A stretch of DNA of 64,000 nucleotides from Sacculina carcini (taxonomy: Eukaryota > Arthropoda > Thecostraca > Sacculinidae). The position numbers and the translations under genes are program-made. The stretch lies in the NCBI GenBank assembly GCA_916048095.2, contig OU696578.1:6858287-6922286 (forward strand). The letters run 5' to 3'. How positions within the stretch are numbered: position 1 is the first letter of the stretch; every line of letters begins with the position of its first letter. The notes under the pieces were generated by a model. The model was not told where the DNA came from and did no database searches. It saw nothing but the letters and a program-made list of their open reading frames with translations. This document shows positions 33,443 to 46,339 of this stretch, in pieces.

Positions 33443-36125
33443 GAGGGAGGAGGATCAAGCTAAATCACGTAACACCAGCATGAGCAATATAAGCGCGTAT
33501 AGCAATTCACCCAAGCGTGACAGCACAGCAAAGGAGTGATTTGATTATAGACTAACAGAAATTGATCGTTTAAACTATTTTAAACTCACCAATGCGAAAC
33601 GCAATTTAATTATAACGTATTTTTGGCTAGGTTTTAAAAATGGACACAAAACAGAGTGTCACAAAACAACTGGGAAAATAGAGAAATTGCAAGGTAGAAG
33701 GAATGCGAACGCAAGCAATGAAACCCTACAACATAAATGTGGCAAATATATAAGCAATAGTGCTTCAATTGCCGCTAGGTGTCCTAGTGATAGAGGTCAC
33801 GTGACTTTGTTGATGTCGGCCATTGCTCGTCTCTGAAGAGCCAAACCCGTTGTTTTGTTACTGCGCTTGTGTGTGTGATTATGGTCGCGTCCAAGGACTA
33901 TTGATACTTTTCACCGCAGTAAGTTTTCTTGGTCCAGTATATTTATTTTGTTTGTTAATTAAATTAAAGTCTTTCTCCATTTTTGCTGACTTGCACCTGC
34001 TATCTGGTCGCTTTTGGTGATGTGCTTAGGCGTTCTGTATGCTTTTTTCCATACGTAAAGATGTACATTTTATATCACGACCTATTTTATTTTATTTTTT
34101 AAAATGATATTAGAGGTTTTTATATAGGGATAATATGTATTTTAAATTTATTCTGGATGATATTTTATCATGGTATTAGCTTGTGGTCATGTTCAAGTAG
34201 TGATGCATTTTCAAATCAAGACATGTTATGTTATGTAAGATATGTTGTGTATTTCTTAAATATTTTGCTTTATGCACTGATCAAGTACAAATCTGAATCA
34301 AAGCGTGTATATGCTAATCAGTGCTGGAGTCTTAATATCATGAATTATCCAGGATGTGTTATGAGGATGCTGCGAGATCCCGCCGATATTATTTGTCAGG
34401 AAACATACGTTTAGATTAATTTTGATATCAATGTATAAATGTCGTTTTTCATGGAATGTTTGAGTTAATTTATTAGTAGTAAGTAATATTTGGACATTTT
34501 TGCAAAGTCGAATATTGGTCGAGCATTGTGATATTGTATTGTTATATGTTGATTATTGATGGATTATTGATCAGTTGGTCTTAATATTGAAATTATTTGT
34601 TAGGTATTCCTCCTCATTAGGTATTCCTCCTTTTATCAACCATTTCATTGAAGATGTCATCATCCCGGAGCCAGTATAGCCTGCTGTTTGAAACAGTAGA
34701 ATATCCCGACATCATCTTGATCGCTAACATATTATTGATTTTGGAATAAGTAGCTGAAAATGCATATCAAGTGCTAAATAACCTCATCGGCCATGAACTG
34801 TTCCAAATATTTGGAGTGAATATTTTGTGCTTGAAACTATCTTTTTAAGCAAACTATATTCACTTTTAAATTTTTAACATTTTCCCTGCCTGTCTTCAGA
34901 AAGGATGCATCCTATTTAACTCCCCCTCTTTTAGTCCTGAGGGCGTGTATGGTAAATTTGGTAGAGCCTCTGGTAAAGTGAACACAATCGAGTTAATTTA
35001 TTCACAATTATTTATCTAGTTATATGTCACATTTAGATAATATATCTCCAAATTATTTAAGGGTCCATACTGTATGAATTGTTTCTATTCTAAAATCACA
35101 AGGTAATATGAAGAAATAACGGATCGCAGCAAATTGTGTTCACACCAGCGCCGAATGGCAGCATTTGTTGTCAATCGGCGCTAGTGCTTCATTCAATTTT
35201 CCACTTGAATGCATTTCAACAGATGAGCGATTCAATTAAAATAATATTTTTTTTGGAATAGGAATTATCGTATAATATCATGTATGAAACCATCAATAAG
35301 AGTATATTCTAAGATGAATGGTGTACCTTTTCGCAACCCTCTTTTCTACCTCTTTTCGGCCACCTCTAACGGCGAATGACTTAAGCCGTGTCTGTGAAGC
35401 CTGTATAGTTCTGAACCTGACGTTTTACCTTACTGTGTTCCAACATTCTCCTTGAGTAAACAAACAGCTATTTGTAGCTTTCGCAAATAGGATACGCCAC
35501 CCAGGATGTCATTTTCATGCTGGCAACATTTGTTGTCACTCGGCGTTAATGGGTAAATGCACCTAGCGGAATTTAAATCACGGCAACCCTCACATAGCGA
35601 AATACTCTGTTGGTGTCCTCTTGTACAGCATACGTTCAAGAAGCGGAAAAATATGGTTATGTGTAATTATTAAATGCAGGATGTATGTGGACTACATTGA
35701 CTCCATCTTGTCGGGTGATATCCTTTGACTGTTGCAGGCTGACTGGAGGAGACGAGTGACTCATCACTGGCAAGTCACAGTGACTCGTCACTCGTCTCTA
35801 CCAACTACCTGATCAGTTATCAGCCTGGCCTTGGGCATAGTCTAACTAGGCGACCGTCTACAACCTGAGATTAGTGGGGGCAACGCACATAAATCGCGCA
35901 TAACATTGACAATTACTATGACACTGGAGACTAATGATGCCTTCAACATTGATGAAATGAAGCTATCCTGCAAATTTCAGTCTGCTAAAGCATTCACTTT
36001 CAGATGGGAACTCCGCGCAGCTCATTACTTTTCTGGAGTTATTAGAGATTTTGCTAGAGTAATTTGATGAAGCAGGTTGATAACCATTGCTGCAGAACAC
36101 ACCTCAGTCTTTTCTTGCTGGCCTA
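33443..36125. other. Intergenic, possible MTMR promoter side
   Basis: No coding exon was recognised. The region holds the CLEAR-like site at 33796 and a candidate leader exon. Two partly similar blocks share GCATTTGTTGTCA..CGGCG (35162 and 35528). Open frames at 34157-34414 and 34651-34749 have no family likeness. Confidence 0.4.
33796..33805. promoter_or_regulatory. CLEAR-type E-box GTCACGTGAC
   Basis: This perfect 10-bp palindrome equals the consensus bound by MiT/TFE (TFEB, HLH-30, Mitf) factors at lysosome and autophagy genes. About 115 bp downstream, GCAGTAAGT at 33916-33924 would be a strong splice donor, so a non-coding first exon of the MTMR gene could start here. The sequence of the site is observed; the role is inference. 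Confidence 0.4.
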
Positions 36126-36388
36126 CCTGCAGTGTTTGCTTGTGTGCGTGTGTGCGTGTGTGTCTTTGTCTGTGTGTGTATGTGTGTATACGCTACTATC
36201 GTATGACGTAATTTAGGGGTGTGTACTGATTGTGTGGGTGTGTCCAGTTCTCATGTTGTATGTAAGAATGTATGCTTGCACGTGTGTTTGCGTGTGTGTC
36301 TGTTCTGTGTCAATTTGATGTTTACGGAGTTTTGTATGCGGTGACACGAATGATCGTGCTGTTCCATTACACACAAATTGCTTATACA

Positions 36389-36438
<50 letters not shown>

Positions 36439-36444
36439 AGTATG

Positions 36445-36479
36445 TGTGTATGTAAACTAGTGACTAGTTTACATACACA
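36445..36479. repeat. Perfect 16-bp-arm palindrome
   Basis: Arms TGTGTATGTAAACTAG (36445-36460) and CTAGTTTACATACACA (36464-36479) surround TGA. A second small hairpin, CCGCGTGT/ACACGCGG, lies near 36507-36526. Both sit next to a (CA)n run. Confidence 0.8.
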
Positions 36480-37403
36480 ATATTATACACAATATTATTA
36501 TATTACCGCGTGTTCATACACGCGGCTCTGTATGCGTATACCGCTCGTTTGTGTGTGTGTGTGTGTCCCTATATGTGTACAATGAATGGTTTTGGTGTGT
36601 GGCGAGAATTATTCCATACGAGTGTTATTGAAGTGTAATAAAGTGTATTCTCTCGCTCGTGAACCAAGGTTTCGGATCAAATGCTGAGCGCATACACAGA
36701 CGCATATACACGAGAGTAAAATTGATTGCGCATCAGCAGTTTACAATCTTCTTTCTCGTTATCTCAATGTTTCAACCACTGCTAGACGAAGTTTGACAGA
36801 ACAATCTATCTGCTTTCATAAATATTATTTGTACATTTGGTTTGTTCAAATGCCGTGCGATTTTTGCTTGATTGTTTTTGCGCGGTATGTACGTGTGTGT
36901 TGCCTAATATTAGTGTTTAATGAATTCACACAGCAAATACTTGTTTCGAGAAAATCTGTTATTTTCGATTTCAATTGTACAGTGATTTCGTTGTTGACAT
37001 TTTGTACAATCTGATATAGTTCGTAAACGTTTTCCATTGCACTTTAACATCGATATATTTCTAAGCGTAGTCAACTCAGTCCAACAATTAAGTACCGTTA
37101 TTCATTTGCAGTTTGGACATAATCTTTCTGACCATCTTTTCATCCTTCCATCGTCATCATCCTTCATCATCATCATCCTTCATCATCATCATCATCCATC
37201 ATCATCATTCTTCTGACCTCCATTATCCACCTTCGTCATCGCCATCTTGATCATTTGACTTCACCAGCTATGTTCTCATGGTTTTATCTCCAAATCATGA
37301 CGTGTTATCGTCGAATGCAACAAGTTCATTCAAATCAGCCGGGTCATTGGTTCAACTGTATCACTTTCGGCAGCACTGTCTTCTATTTAGGTGTTTCGTT
37401 GTT

Positions 37404-37720
37404 TTAAGAAATTTGAAAACATGTTTTTTCAGCAGTTTGAATCATTGATGGCTTGACCATGAAAACACATTTCATCGAGTGCGTGGCTCTGATCACTGTG
37501 ATTTGTTTGGCGACATCGGGTAGAGACACAGGTGGTGTTGCATTGATAGCTGTAATTTGAACTCGAACCAGTTCTCCACGATAAAAAGCTTGGAACGAGC
37601 GAGAGATGCTCTGGTCCAAGGGTTTACTTAGGACGGTTATGCTTGGTGGTATAAATGCTAGCTTGATGTTAGACAAATTAATGTCCGGCAATAAGCCGGA
37701 TTGGATTTGGTGCATTATTG
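37404..37720 (-). pseudogene. Tigger/pogo transposase fragment
   Basis: The minus-strand frame includes LLPDINLSNIKLAFIPPSIT, VLSKPLDQSISRSFQAFYR and RELVRVQITAINATPP. This resembles the C-terminal part of the DDE domain of Tigger/CENP-B-like transposases (LPPNTTSxLQPxDQGIIxxFKxxYR). N-terminal parts and inverted repeats are not seen, so it is a fragment. Confidence 0.7.
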
Positions 37721-38311
37721 TATGTGAGTATATGCTAGTGAGTTTGTTACAGTGACTCGAAGCGAGTTAGCAACAACCTGACAATCGAAACAGCTGGCTG
37801 CGCTAATAAAACTCTACACACTGTCTCCTAACATATCACAGATGCACACACTACAACCACTACGGTTTCTGACTGATACCTTTCGTTTTCAAGATGTCGT
37901 TAAATCAGTGTAACTCATATTTTGTTGTCACTCAGTGGTCAGTGTCCTTTTTGGTTGATTCTTGACATGAAGAAGTCAATCTAAATACAATATTTGATAT
38001 AATCAAAATTACACTAAAATTATAGGAGACGGGCCCTGAGAAATGCTCGTTTATGACGGGGCTTCTCTTATATCCGTGCCTATTTTATCCAGGATTAATT
38101 CCTATACTTCAACATATAAAATTATCTTATATCCGGCGTACACTGTGTCTAATCAGCCAAATTATTCACATTAGATTTGTTCAGAAGCTAACGCTGGGAG
38201 TGCCAGTTAATAGTTTAGCTTCGGGTCCCGAACACAAAATTTAAGGTGGTCGAAAATATGAAAGTCCATTTCATCTATGTGTCCGTTCATTGGGCGTTGA
38301 TGATGGAGTCG

Positions 38312-38450
38312 TTGATACCGTAGCCGAGTGATCAGTGTGTCCGATTCACAACTGGGATTCCCTTGATTCGAGTCCCGTATTGTGCCGTGACTTTTCAGCA
38401 AGTCGCTAAAGTTGACACGGATTCTGTTCATTGTGTGATAGTAGATATTA
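38312..38450 (+). mobile_element. tRNA-derived SINE head
   Basis: GATACCGTAGCCGAGTGATC (A-box region, from 38315) and TTGATTCGAGTCCC (B box, near 38363) have tRNA-like spacing. The downstream body lacks tRNA pairing, so this is a SINE rather than a tRNA gene. Confidence 0.6.
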
Positions 38451-39255
38451 GACACGGGTGCATGCTCTCTTCGGAGGTGAATATTTGTAATATGTCTTCC
38501 GCCTCTGGTGCCACGTCGTCGAGGGTATCTGCTCTGTGGTGAAAGTTGTTTGCGTTTCGCGTCGTCTAATACTGCTCTAGATTCTTAATTGCTTCCCATG
38601 TGTGTGACGATTATTTCTTCAATCTATATCCCGTTTTAGCTGTGAATGTTGATTCAAACATTGGTTTGTGCTTGAATCGCGTGTATATGGTGTTTGTGTG
38701 GCTGGTGATGAGGTGATGGTATCAGTCTTGTTTATATAGCCGTTACTGGATGCTCTGGCCTCTGGATGCTCTCGCTGTAGTCAGCTGTAATGACACTAGG
38801 CCTTGCTCAGCAAATTTGCATTAGCAAGAGAACTGTGCTACCCATCTAACCTCCCCAGCTTGGGGAATACTGCAATCATATAACGAGTCGAATGTTTGGG
38901 GAATAAAAATGATTGACAGGAAAAAGTGGGCGTGTATTTGAATTCGGGATGTGATTTGCGCGTTTACATGTATGTGTAATCTCCACGAGTTGTCATACAT
39001 TTATATTGGTTAATTCTCATTGATGTGGATTACTCGAATACCTTAGGGGTTTTAGCACTGAATCGACTGGCCAGAGGTTCCTTGTGGTTCGTATCCTGAC
39101 CCTGGCTCGCTCATCAGCGCACATTTCCGCTGTAGATGCACCTCCTGGCGCTTACCCGGCTGTAGGTGAGCGTTTAGTGGGTTGTGCCATGTAGTCTCAA
39201 CCGGCTGTCGTGCGCACCTTGAAATGCCAATAACAACAACGCGGACGGTATAGAG

Positions 39256-39513
39256 CAGTGTTTCTTAACCTATGGGGGATTTCCCACTGCTGGGGAATGG
39301 AAGAGTTGTCAAGTGGGAAGCTGAATGTCGGACAGAAGGACAAATGTGTGTTTTTTATCAATTCAACTTCGTTTATTTCTGTTTCTGATGACCTCTTGAC
39401 GTTTACTTCAATGTAACAACTGAATTTATTGAATTTACCAGTTGTATTATGGAAAATGAGGAGATGGCTCATTAGGAAGTGGGAAATCAGAGAAAAAAGT
39501 TTGAGAACCACTG
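39256..39513. mobile_element. hAT-type MITE
   Basis: The ends CAGTGTTTCTTAACC and AAGTTTGAGAACCACTG are imperfect inverted repeats of the hAT kind. Flanking 8-mers GTATAGAG and GCATATAG match at six of eight positions, as expected for an old target duplication. No coding sequence. Confidence 0.6.
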
Positions 39514-39680
39514 GCATATAGTTTTCCCTGTGACGTTAGGTATGTGACTAAAGGTTTTTATAAGAAAGGGATAGATCATTTGTATTTCCATACATCGTTA
39601 CTGCAATACACTTCGACATTACATTACATTACATTATGCAGCTATTTATATAGCGCCCTACACCTAGAAGGTCTCAGCGA

Positions 39681-39747
39681 AGACACACGCACGCACACAC
39701 ACGCACACACGCACACACACACGCACACACACAGACACATATACACA
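39681..39747. repeat. (CA)n microsatellite
   Basis: Interrupted CACG/CA dinucleotide run. It is preceded by a GCAGCTATTTATATAGCGCC stretch, a common invertebrate repeat flank. Confidence 0.85.
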
Positions 39748-40159
39748 CATTTGTAGAGAAAGCTCCTATTTTGCATTGCGTGTTGTCGGATGCATAGCGT
39801 TGACATGACTTGGCGGTTTTGATGTTGTCGCTGTCGCTTTGCAATAGTGCCGATTGCTGAATTGGGCGGTTTGCACAGAACTGTCAGACGCCAGTGTGTC
39901 AAGCGTGTTGCAAATACCAGCGCTGTCGAGTAGGCGATTTGCATTTGTTGAGTGCCAGACTAGGCGATTTTGAAAGCGCCGATGTTGGGTAATGAAAAGA
40001 CCAGAACCAGTAAGCTTGTCCGAAGAACGTCAGTTTTGGCTTATTTGCCAGACCACCTGAGGAAATTTTGGACGTTTTTCGGTTGGAATTTGACAGACGT
40101 TATATTAGCGCTAGCAATACAGTATCGATTGAGTGGATCTATTCTCCAGTTGGATATGC

Positions 40160-40275
40160 CTCCACTGGCAGGACTAATACCGTAAGTCCCTATCATTAAG
40201 CCCTAAATACCAGGTTTTTGTAGCTCATTCAAACAAGCCCACCCAAAATTTGAACTTTTCTCCGCTAGCATTTTT
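40160..40275 (+). repeat. Dispersed repeat, paired with 46011
   Basis: Shares ATACCGTA, ATCATTA.GCCC, CAGGTTTTT.TAG and AAGCCCACCCAAAA.TTGAAC in the same order with 46017-46138. Outer sequence resembles pogo ends (ACCGTA...), but no mate is seen. Confidence 0.55.
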
Positions 40276-42055
40276 CAAATTCGCTGTTCTACATATACAG
40301 TATTTTAAAATCCGTTTTCCTGTTATTGATACGTCAATATACGTTTTTCATCAAACTATTGCACAAAGTTGTCCTATTGTTATAATTCAAACTAAAATTA
40401 GTCTTGTTGTTTTGTATTAATACAATTCTGGCAGAATTTTTTGACCATTAAATAGCTGTGGTCATTAAGACATATTTGAAAGATATGGAGTAGAATTTTA
40501 TAATATGGTCTTCATGGTCGGAATCTACGCTATATACTCTATAGCTGTGGTTTTCAACCTGTTTTGGCAGCCAATCAAGATTTCGCACAAATCAAGCATC
40601 ACAACCCAAGCTTAGATAGATACACGAACAGCCTTATTTATTTAGTGAGTATGATTTTAATCATAGTTTAATTCACTCATTGTCTGCTTTGATTAAATCA
40701 GATTATAATTAAATTATTTAATCTGAACATAATTCTAGGCTAGACTCCTATCACCGTTGATGTGTATTACATTATATTGTTGTAATGAAATTTAGTGGCA
40801 AACTAATTATGTTCTGCTAATTCCTTGCGACACAATCAAGACTTGGTGACCCAACATTGGGTTGCTACACACTGGTTTTGATCCACTGGTCTATTCGATG
40901 TTGTTTAAGCAGTTCAGAAGATAAGATTTGACAAGCTGAAAGTTGCTGATAGGACAAAGACTGTCGTGCATTATGGGAGAAATGTATCGTGGCTGTGATA
41001 AGTCAAGCTGTTTGTAAAATAATGTGTTAAGTTGTTGTTATAATTATGACAATATGTTATAGGAGAAATGACGGATGGTGTTGAAAATAGGCACAAGATT
41101 TGAACGAAATATCCACCTTATTTGGCTAATAAATGGTCTCTTGTATGTTCTATCGTCTTGAACATGTGTGTATGTCTAGTATAGTGGATAGTCCCAGTGG
41201 TTTCAACTCGTGTGAATTAATTTGTGCATGGACGAACATTGCGCGGATGTAAATATTTTTATGAAATCCTCACCATGTGAAATTATATATTGTTGTCGCT
41301 TGTTCATCCATAAATGCTCAAATTAACTTGAAATATATCAATTTATTTCGCTGAAAAATTAAATTTGGTCATTATTTGTATCGAAATTAATGTCAGTTTA
41401 GCACTAGAATCGAAAATGAACGAATTCCGATTGATAAAAACATTTGCTCTTCTGTCCAGCTTTCAATTCTCCACATGGCTATGGCCCCACTGTCAGGGGG
41501 AATTTCCCACTTGTTGAGGGTTTTTGGTCATGTGTATCATATTAGCAGCGATGATATTTGCTAATTTATTTATAAGTTATAAGATATATCCTAGAATCAC
41601 CTTATTTAGACATGAAAATACACAAAAATATATGAGTATTAAAATACACAAAAAGTAGATAATACAAAAATGAGTAAATAAACAAAAATATATTAGTATT
41701 TTTATTATTATTAATTAATTAATATAGTATGGGTGAACAATATTAATTAATTAATACTAATAATTACTTGTTTTAATGAAGCCTAATACAAATTGTGCAC
41801 GTGGTTGTGCCTGTTGTCAGTGTTCGTTGTAATATTATTAGTATTAGAGTAATATCTAATTGATGGTATTTAAATAATTTTGTTTTTGTCATTAGGGTGT
41901 GATGTGCGTGTGTATGTGTGTGCGTGATATGTTAGGCTTGTATGTGGCATGACACCTGCATAACTGACACGTGTGTATCAGGTTCTACCCAGGTTCTATC
42001 AGGTACCCTGTTCACCACACCTACAAGCATAATGTGAATCACACACATACACACG

Positions 42056-42148
<93 letters not shown>

Positions 42149-42809
42149 TTATATGGGTGAACTGACTACGTATGTCAGTGTTCTGTGTATGCAAATGAGA
42201 CCAGCTCAGATGTAGGCGTGTGCATGTACCGCGATGTGTGTCGGTTTCCGTGAATGTGTGTTTGTGTGTGCGCTAGTATTTTATTAGAACCGGTTGTTTT
42301 TTGTAATCGTTGTTGTTGATAATTTGTGTGTGGCCTCTGCTCGCCGATTGTTCGATCGGCTTTTAAATGAATATTTTTCTGTTTCCTCTGTGGGGGGGGG
42401 GGGGTTGAGAGGGCTCACATCGTTAGGTCGATTTTCGGTGTGGTAAGCTAAAGTGCTAAAGTGATTCCAAATGAACGGGTCATTGTTTATGTTCTGAAAT
42501 ATAAATTCGAACATGTCCTGTGATTCAGTTTTTTTATATTGCATTTTGCCTAATTGAAACCTGAGCAGAAACCGCACTGATTTTGGAACTTTGGAACATT
42601 TTCGGTCATCCCAAAGCTCTTGTACTTCCACGTTGAAGTGCATTTGAATTTTAAGTAGTTTTTGATGTTGTTTTCAAGTTTTTGTTTCTGCTCGGCCGTA
42701 TTCGCCGAACTTGTATCACTTGACCTTATCTGAACTACCATTATCTTGTATTTTGACGTATTGTCTGTGTATGTGTGTGTGTGTGTGTGTTTGTGCCACT
42801 GTGCGTGCG

Positions 42810-42846
<37 letters not shown>

Positions 42847-44935
42847 GTGTGTAGGTGTGTGATTATGTGAGCGTTTGGTTGTACACTAATCACCAGATGT
42901 TTAGGCACTAAATATGTCAAAACAGGCAGGCGCAATCTAACAGCAATATGGGCAAGTATAAGCATTTGTTTTGTTCAAGTATATTCATCATGCCGAGTAT
43001 TGTTCGTTAACCAGTCATTTTCAGTTGTTATTTTTTGCTCTCATTTATGCGTACACTGTTGCCCATTTCCATATTGTACTTGTATGTACTCGTATATGTG
43101 TGTGTGTTGTGTTCATGCACATTGGGCGCATACTCAACAAACATCTATTTCTTCATGTCGGAGGAGTTCTTGTTCAACTATAGCATTTGCAATTTGGTTT
43201 GCTCCAAATGAAAGCTGATTTTATTCAATTGATTTTATTTCACGTATATTATTGTTACTCCCAAAGTAATTGCAATCTATTTCCAGTCACTCTCATTGTA
43301 ATATGCTCCCAAAAAATTTATTTTTATTTTCAGATATTTTGCTATATTTCATTATTGCTTTTGACATTATTAACATTAGTGAATTGATTTGTTGTATTCA
43401 ATACGCTCATATAATTCAACATGGCGATCATAAACATGGCGTGCCTCATTGAATTTTTGCTCTTATTTATACATAGGGTTGCCAATACTTTTCTATTTTG
43501 AATAAGAATATGCTTTATTTCTGTATGATTATTATAAATACGTTTGTTTTTCTTTTTTTCTCTATCAAATCTCAATTGTAGCAATGACATTTTATTTAGA
43601 TATAATCATATTTCATTCGGATCAAATTATATTTTCTTAGGGTCAAGTGAAATCGCAAATGTTTTAGTTTAATTAGCACTCTGACATGAAAAAGTAGACG
43701 CTTGTTGACTAGGCGCCGAATGTGTATGTACACAACACACTCACATACAGCTACAATTTGAAATTCATCAACAATGCACGCATAAACTCTATGAAGGTGA
43801 AATGTTGTACGTATAATAATGTATCTGAGTTGTTGCGTGATCGGTAGTTTTCGACTCAGGAAAATCGACGTTAACTGTTCTATGAGTGCAATCACACATA
43901 CAAATCCGTCCAGACATACACCCGGGGAACATATCGGCAATAAACATCAATGCAGAATAGCCAATTTATGCTTGATGCGATCCTGCTTCGGTCAAATGTA
44001 CTCTAAATTTTGTGTACTACCTTACTTGAATGCAAGCGTCATGAATTTATATGGTGGTAGCGACATTAATTTAATTCAAATTTCTTTGATAAATACATTT
44101 TTGTCTAATGAGCAAAGTGGGCATTCGTCTGGAAAATCATGAAAATGTTCAATTATATGCATGTGTCATTTTGCCTGAACGTGCGGTGCTTAATCATAAC
44201 AACCTGTTTCCACTTTGTTTACATTATGTGACGTTTGTATTGCAAATAATTTAGTTTCTTTTATGTTTAATTATTTGTGTTATGTATTTGATTTGTTTAT
44301 GCATGCGCATCTGTGTGTGTGCACGTGTGCAGGTGCCGGTGTTTGTGTGTGTGTCGGTGTTGCCCGGCTATGTTGATGTGAGTGAAAACGGCAATACATA
44401 CTGTGATTGTATGTGTGTCTGTCTGTCTGTGTGTGTTGGTGTCTCTCTGTCTGTTTTCGTCTGTGTACACATATGTGTGTGTGCTGGATACAACAGTTTG
44501 GTATATCAGGTATGTTATTGGATTACCCCCGCTAGCGATGTGTGTGCGTGTTGCCAAGCTACTTGTGTGACCGTGACATTGGTTGGCATTATTGATTCGT
44601 GATTTGTGCTGATCTATACACAGACACACAGGCACACAAATTCTCGCATACATTAGTTAAGGTGCAAAGCCGTAGCATTGGCGCCAAGCTCTCAATCGAA
44701 TAAGATGTGTCAGAAATGAAGGAGTTCACATTTTTTCAACAGCATGAAATTGTCAAAAAAACCTGCATGCTCGGTTGCTGAAACAATGAGAATCGCGAGA
44801 AAAACCAGAACAGTCGCCCTGAGCGACCCACTAAGAGTTACACCACCAAGAGTAAATACCATAATTTGTCTCAATTGCTCAGTGAGGAAACACGCGGTAT
44901 TATCAACCGTCTTATGTCTTACCCTCGAGACCTGC
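40276..44935. other. Intergenic, AT-rich, microsatellites only
   Basis: No exon of either gene and no recognisable transposase was found. (CA)n runs 42052-42146 and (GT)n near 42773-42844; a 13-G run is near 42392. Open frames here (for instance 42284-42643 minus, 43819-44142 plus, 44282-44602 plus) are AT- or GT-rich and resemble no known family. Confidence 0.5.
42052..42146. repeat. (CA)n microsatellite, ~95 bp
   Basis: Uninterrupted CA dinucleotide tract. It generates spurious His-Thr and Cys-Val open frames on both strands. Confidence 0.97.
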
Positions 44936-44939
44936 AAAA

Positions 44940-45889
44940 AGTATGACATTAACCTAACTCAACCTTTTTCATTTTTCGGCTCCAAACTTGTGTTTATAAG
45001 TCGGTTTATTTGTACATGCATCAGAAATGTAAAATTAATGCAGAGTACACAAGTCATTGCTTCATGAAGAAATATCATATCGCTCCATAGAACAGTGCCG
45101 TCTCGTCTGCATTGAAAATATCCATGGTCGCATAGTCGTCCAGCTCCTTGGGCAGCACGTTTGTCATCCATTCCTTTGCCCCCACCAAACCAGCCGTCGC
45201 TTTATCCCTCTTGCGCCTTCACGAATCTGATATTTTCTGTTCTTAATCTGTTTGAGCCGGCCGAGCCAGCCAATTGACGGTTCAAATGCCACATTCATCT
45301 CAAACGCCAATTTCTTGGCCTTTTCCATCATAAGAGGCCCATTGACGGGCGCATTTTTGGCGCACATCTGGTGGAACCATATGAGCACCGCCTCATCCAC
45401 CTCTGCAATATTGTTCGATCTCTTGCGCTTCCAACTCAGATTGCTGCTGGTCACTGCAATGTCTCGAATTTCTTTTTCTTTCTTCCTGATTTTTTAGATT
45501 GTTCCCTGATTGCAGCCGAGGTTCTTTGCAATGGTCGTTTTTTTCTTGCCAGCCTTGAGCTGGTCCAATATTTGCAACTTATCCTGCAGCGTGAACTCAG
45601 TACGCTTTCCCATCACTGCTGCTACAATCACTACGCGCAAAAAATGAATATGCTCTTGACTGAATGGGCAAACACACAGAACACATGGACTGGCTGACCA
45701 CAAGGGTATGACAATAACCGATGTTATTTGTAAAGACAAATGTCATACGAGACAGCAAAAAGTATGACATTAACCGATATGATATTAAGCGGTCTCTGGC
45801 CCTGTGTAAAACATAGGGCCGAAGTTTGGGACCTGACGATGGTATGACATTAAGCGGTATGACATTAAGCGGTATCGACTGTATCATGA
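44940..45889 (-). mobile_element. Tigger/pogo element, partial
   Basis: The minus-strand transposase starts at MGKRTEFTLQDKLQILDQLK (45613, psq-type helix-turn-helix). It continues with a CENP-B-type DNA-binding part (EVDEAVLIWFHQMCAKNAPV at 45164-45454) and reaches the first catalytic motif, IFNADETALF, near 45110. The rest of the DDE domain is lost. The right end reads inward as CAGTCGATACCGCTTAATGT next to TA, with repeated GACATTAAGCGGTAT units. Breaks near 45495 and 45160 make it inactive. Confidence 0.78.
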
Positions 45890-46016
45890 AACAGTCCCAG
45901 TCATTTCAGAGGCTTACTACAGCGCATCAAGTGCGGATCACACCAGAGGTCACCCCACATCAAGTGCTGGTCACACCACCATTGTACAGCACGATTATCA
46001 GTGCTGATAGCATTGA

Positions 46017-46138
46017 TACCGTACGCCCTGATCATTATGCCCACCTCTCCATTTTTCTCCCACCTCACTTTTCAGGCCTGAAATATATCAGGTTTTTAGT
46101 AGCACCTTCCAATAAGCCCACCCAAAACTTGAACTTCC
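46017..46138 (+). repeat. Dispersed repeat, paired with 40160
   Basis: Second copy of the repeat at 40160-40275, about 70-75% alike by eye, with an extra ~30 bp near its start. Confidence 0.5.
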
Positions 46139-46339
46139 GGTAGAGTTTTTAACACTCCGTGGATACAGGTTTAACGAGTCCTGCACACATTTCTAAGAGA
46201 TAATGAGCTGATAGAAAGTGTGGTTTGTTGTAACATAACATTCTGACGACCAGCACCATAGGCACAGCCCGTAGCCGAGTTCCTCGCAACTCAGCTACCA
46301 CCGACCAAAACTCGATGAACATTAGAAGGAGTGCGACAA

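Larger units (their letters stand above)
36126..38310. other. Intergenic with microsatellites
   Basis: Includes a (TG)n run near 36140-36190, (CA)n at 36391-36434, a CAT/ATC-trinucleotide stretch at 37140-37210 and the palindromes at 36445-36479. Apart from the Tigger fragment at 37404 nothing coding is recognised. Confidence 0.5.

Noticed and set aside
33891-33901. CCAAGGACTAT as another end of the CAAGGACTACT family
   Set aside because: Only nine bases match and there is no inverted partner nearby; it is compatible with chance.
34157-34414. Plus-strand 85-codon open frame
   Set aside because: AT-rich, no recognisable family, no splice context tying it to a gene.
38312-38390. tRNA-like sequence as a functional tRNA gene
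   Set aside because: A and B boxes are present but acceptor and anticodon arms do not pair; it is a SINE head. The same applies at 22680-22742 and 11085-11152.
39060-39240. Possible further SINE (GGTTCGTATCC near 39088, AACAACAAC tail)
   Set aside because: Only a B-box-like motif is visible and no A box at the right distance, so it is not listed as a feature.
43819-44142. Plus-strand 107-codon open frame
   Set aside because: No motif or domain pattern and composition like the surrounding intergenic DNA.
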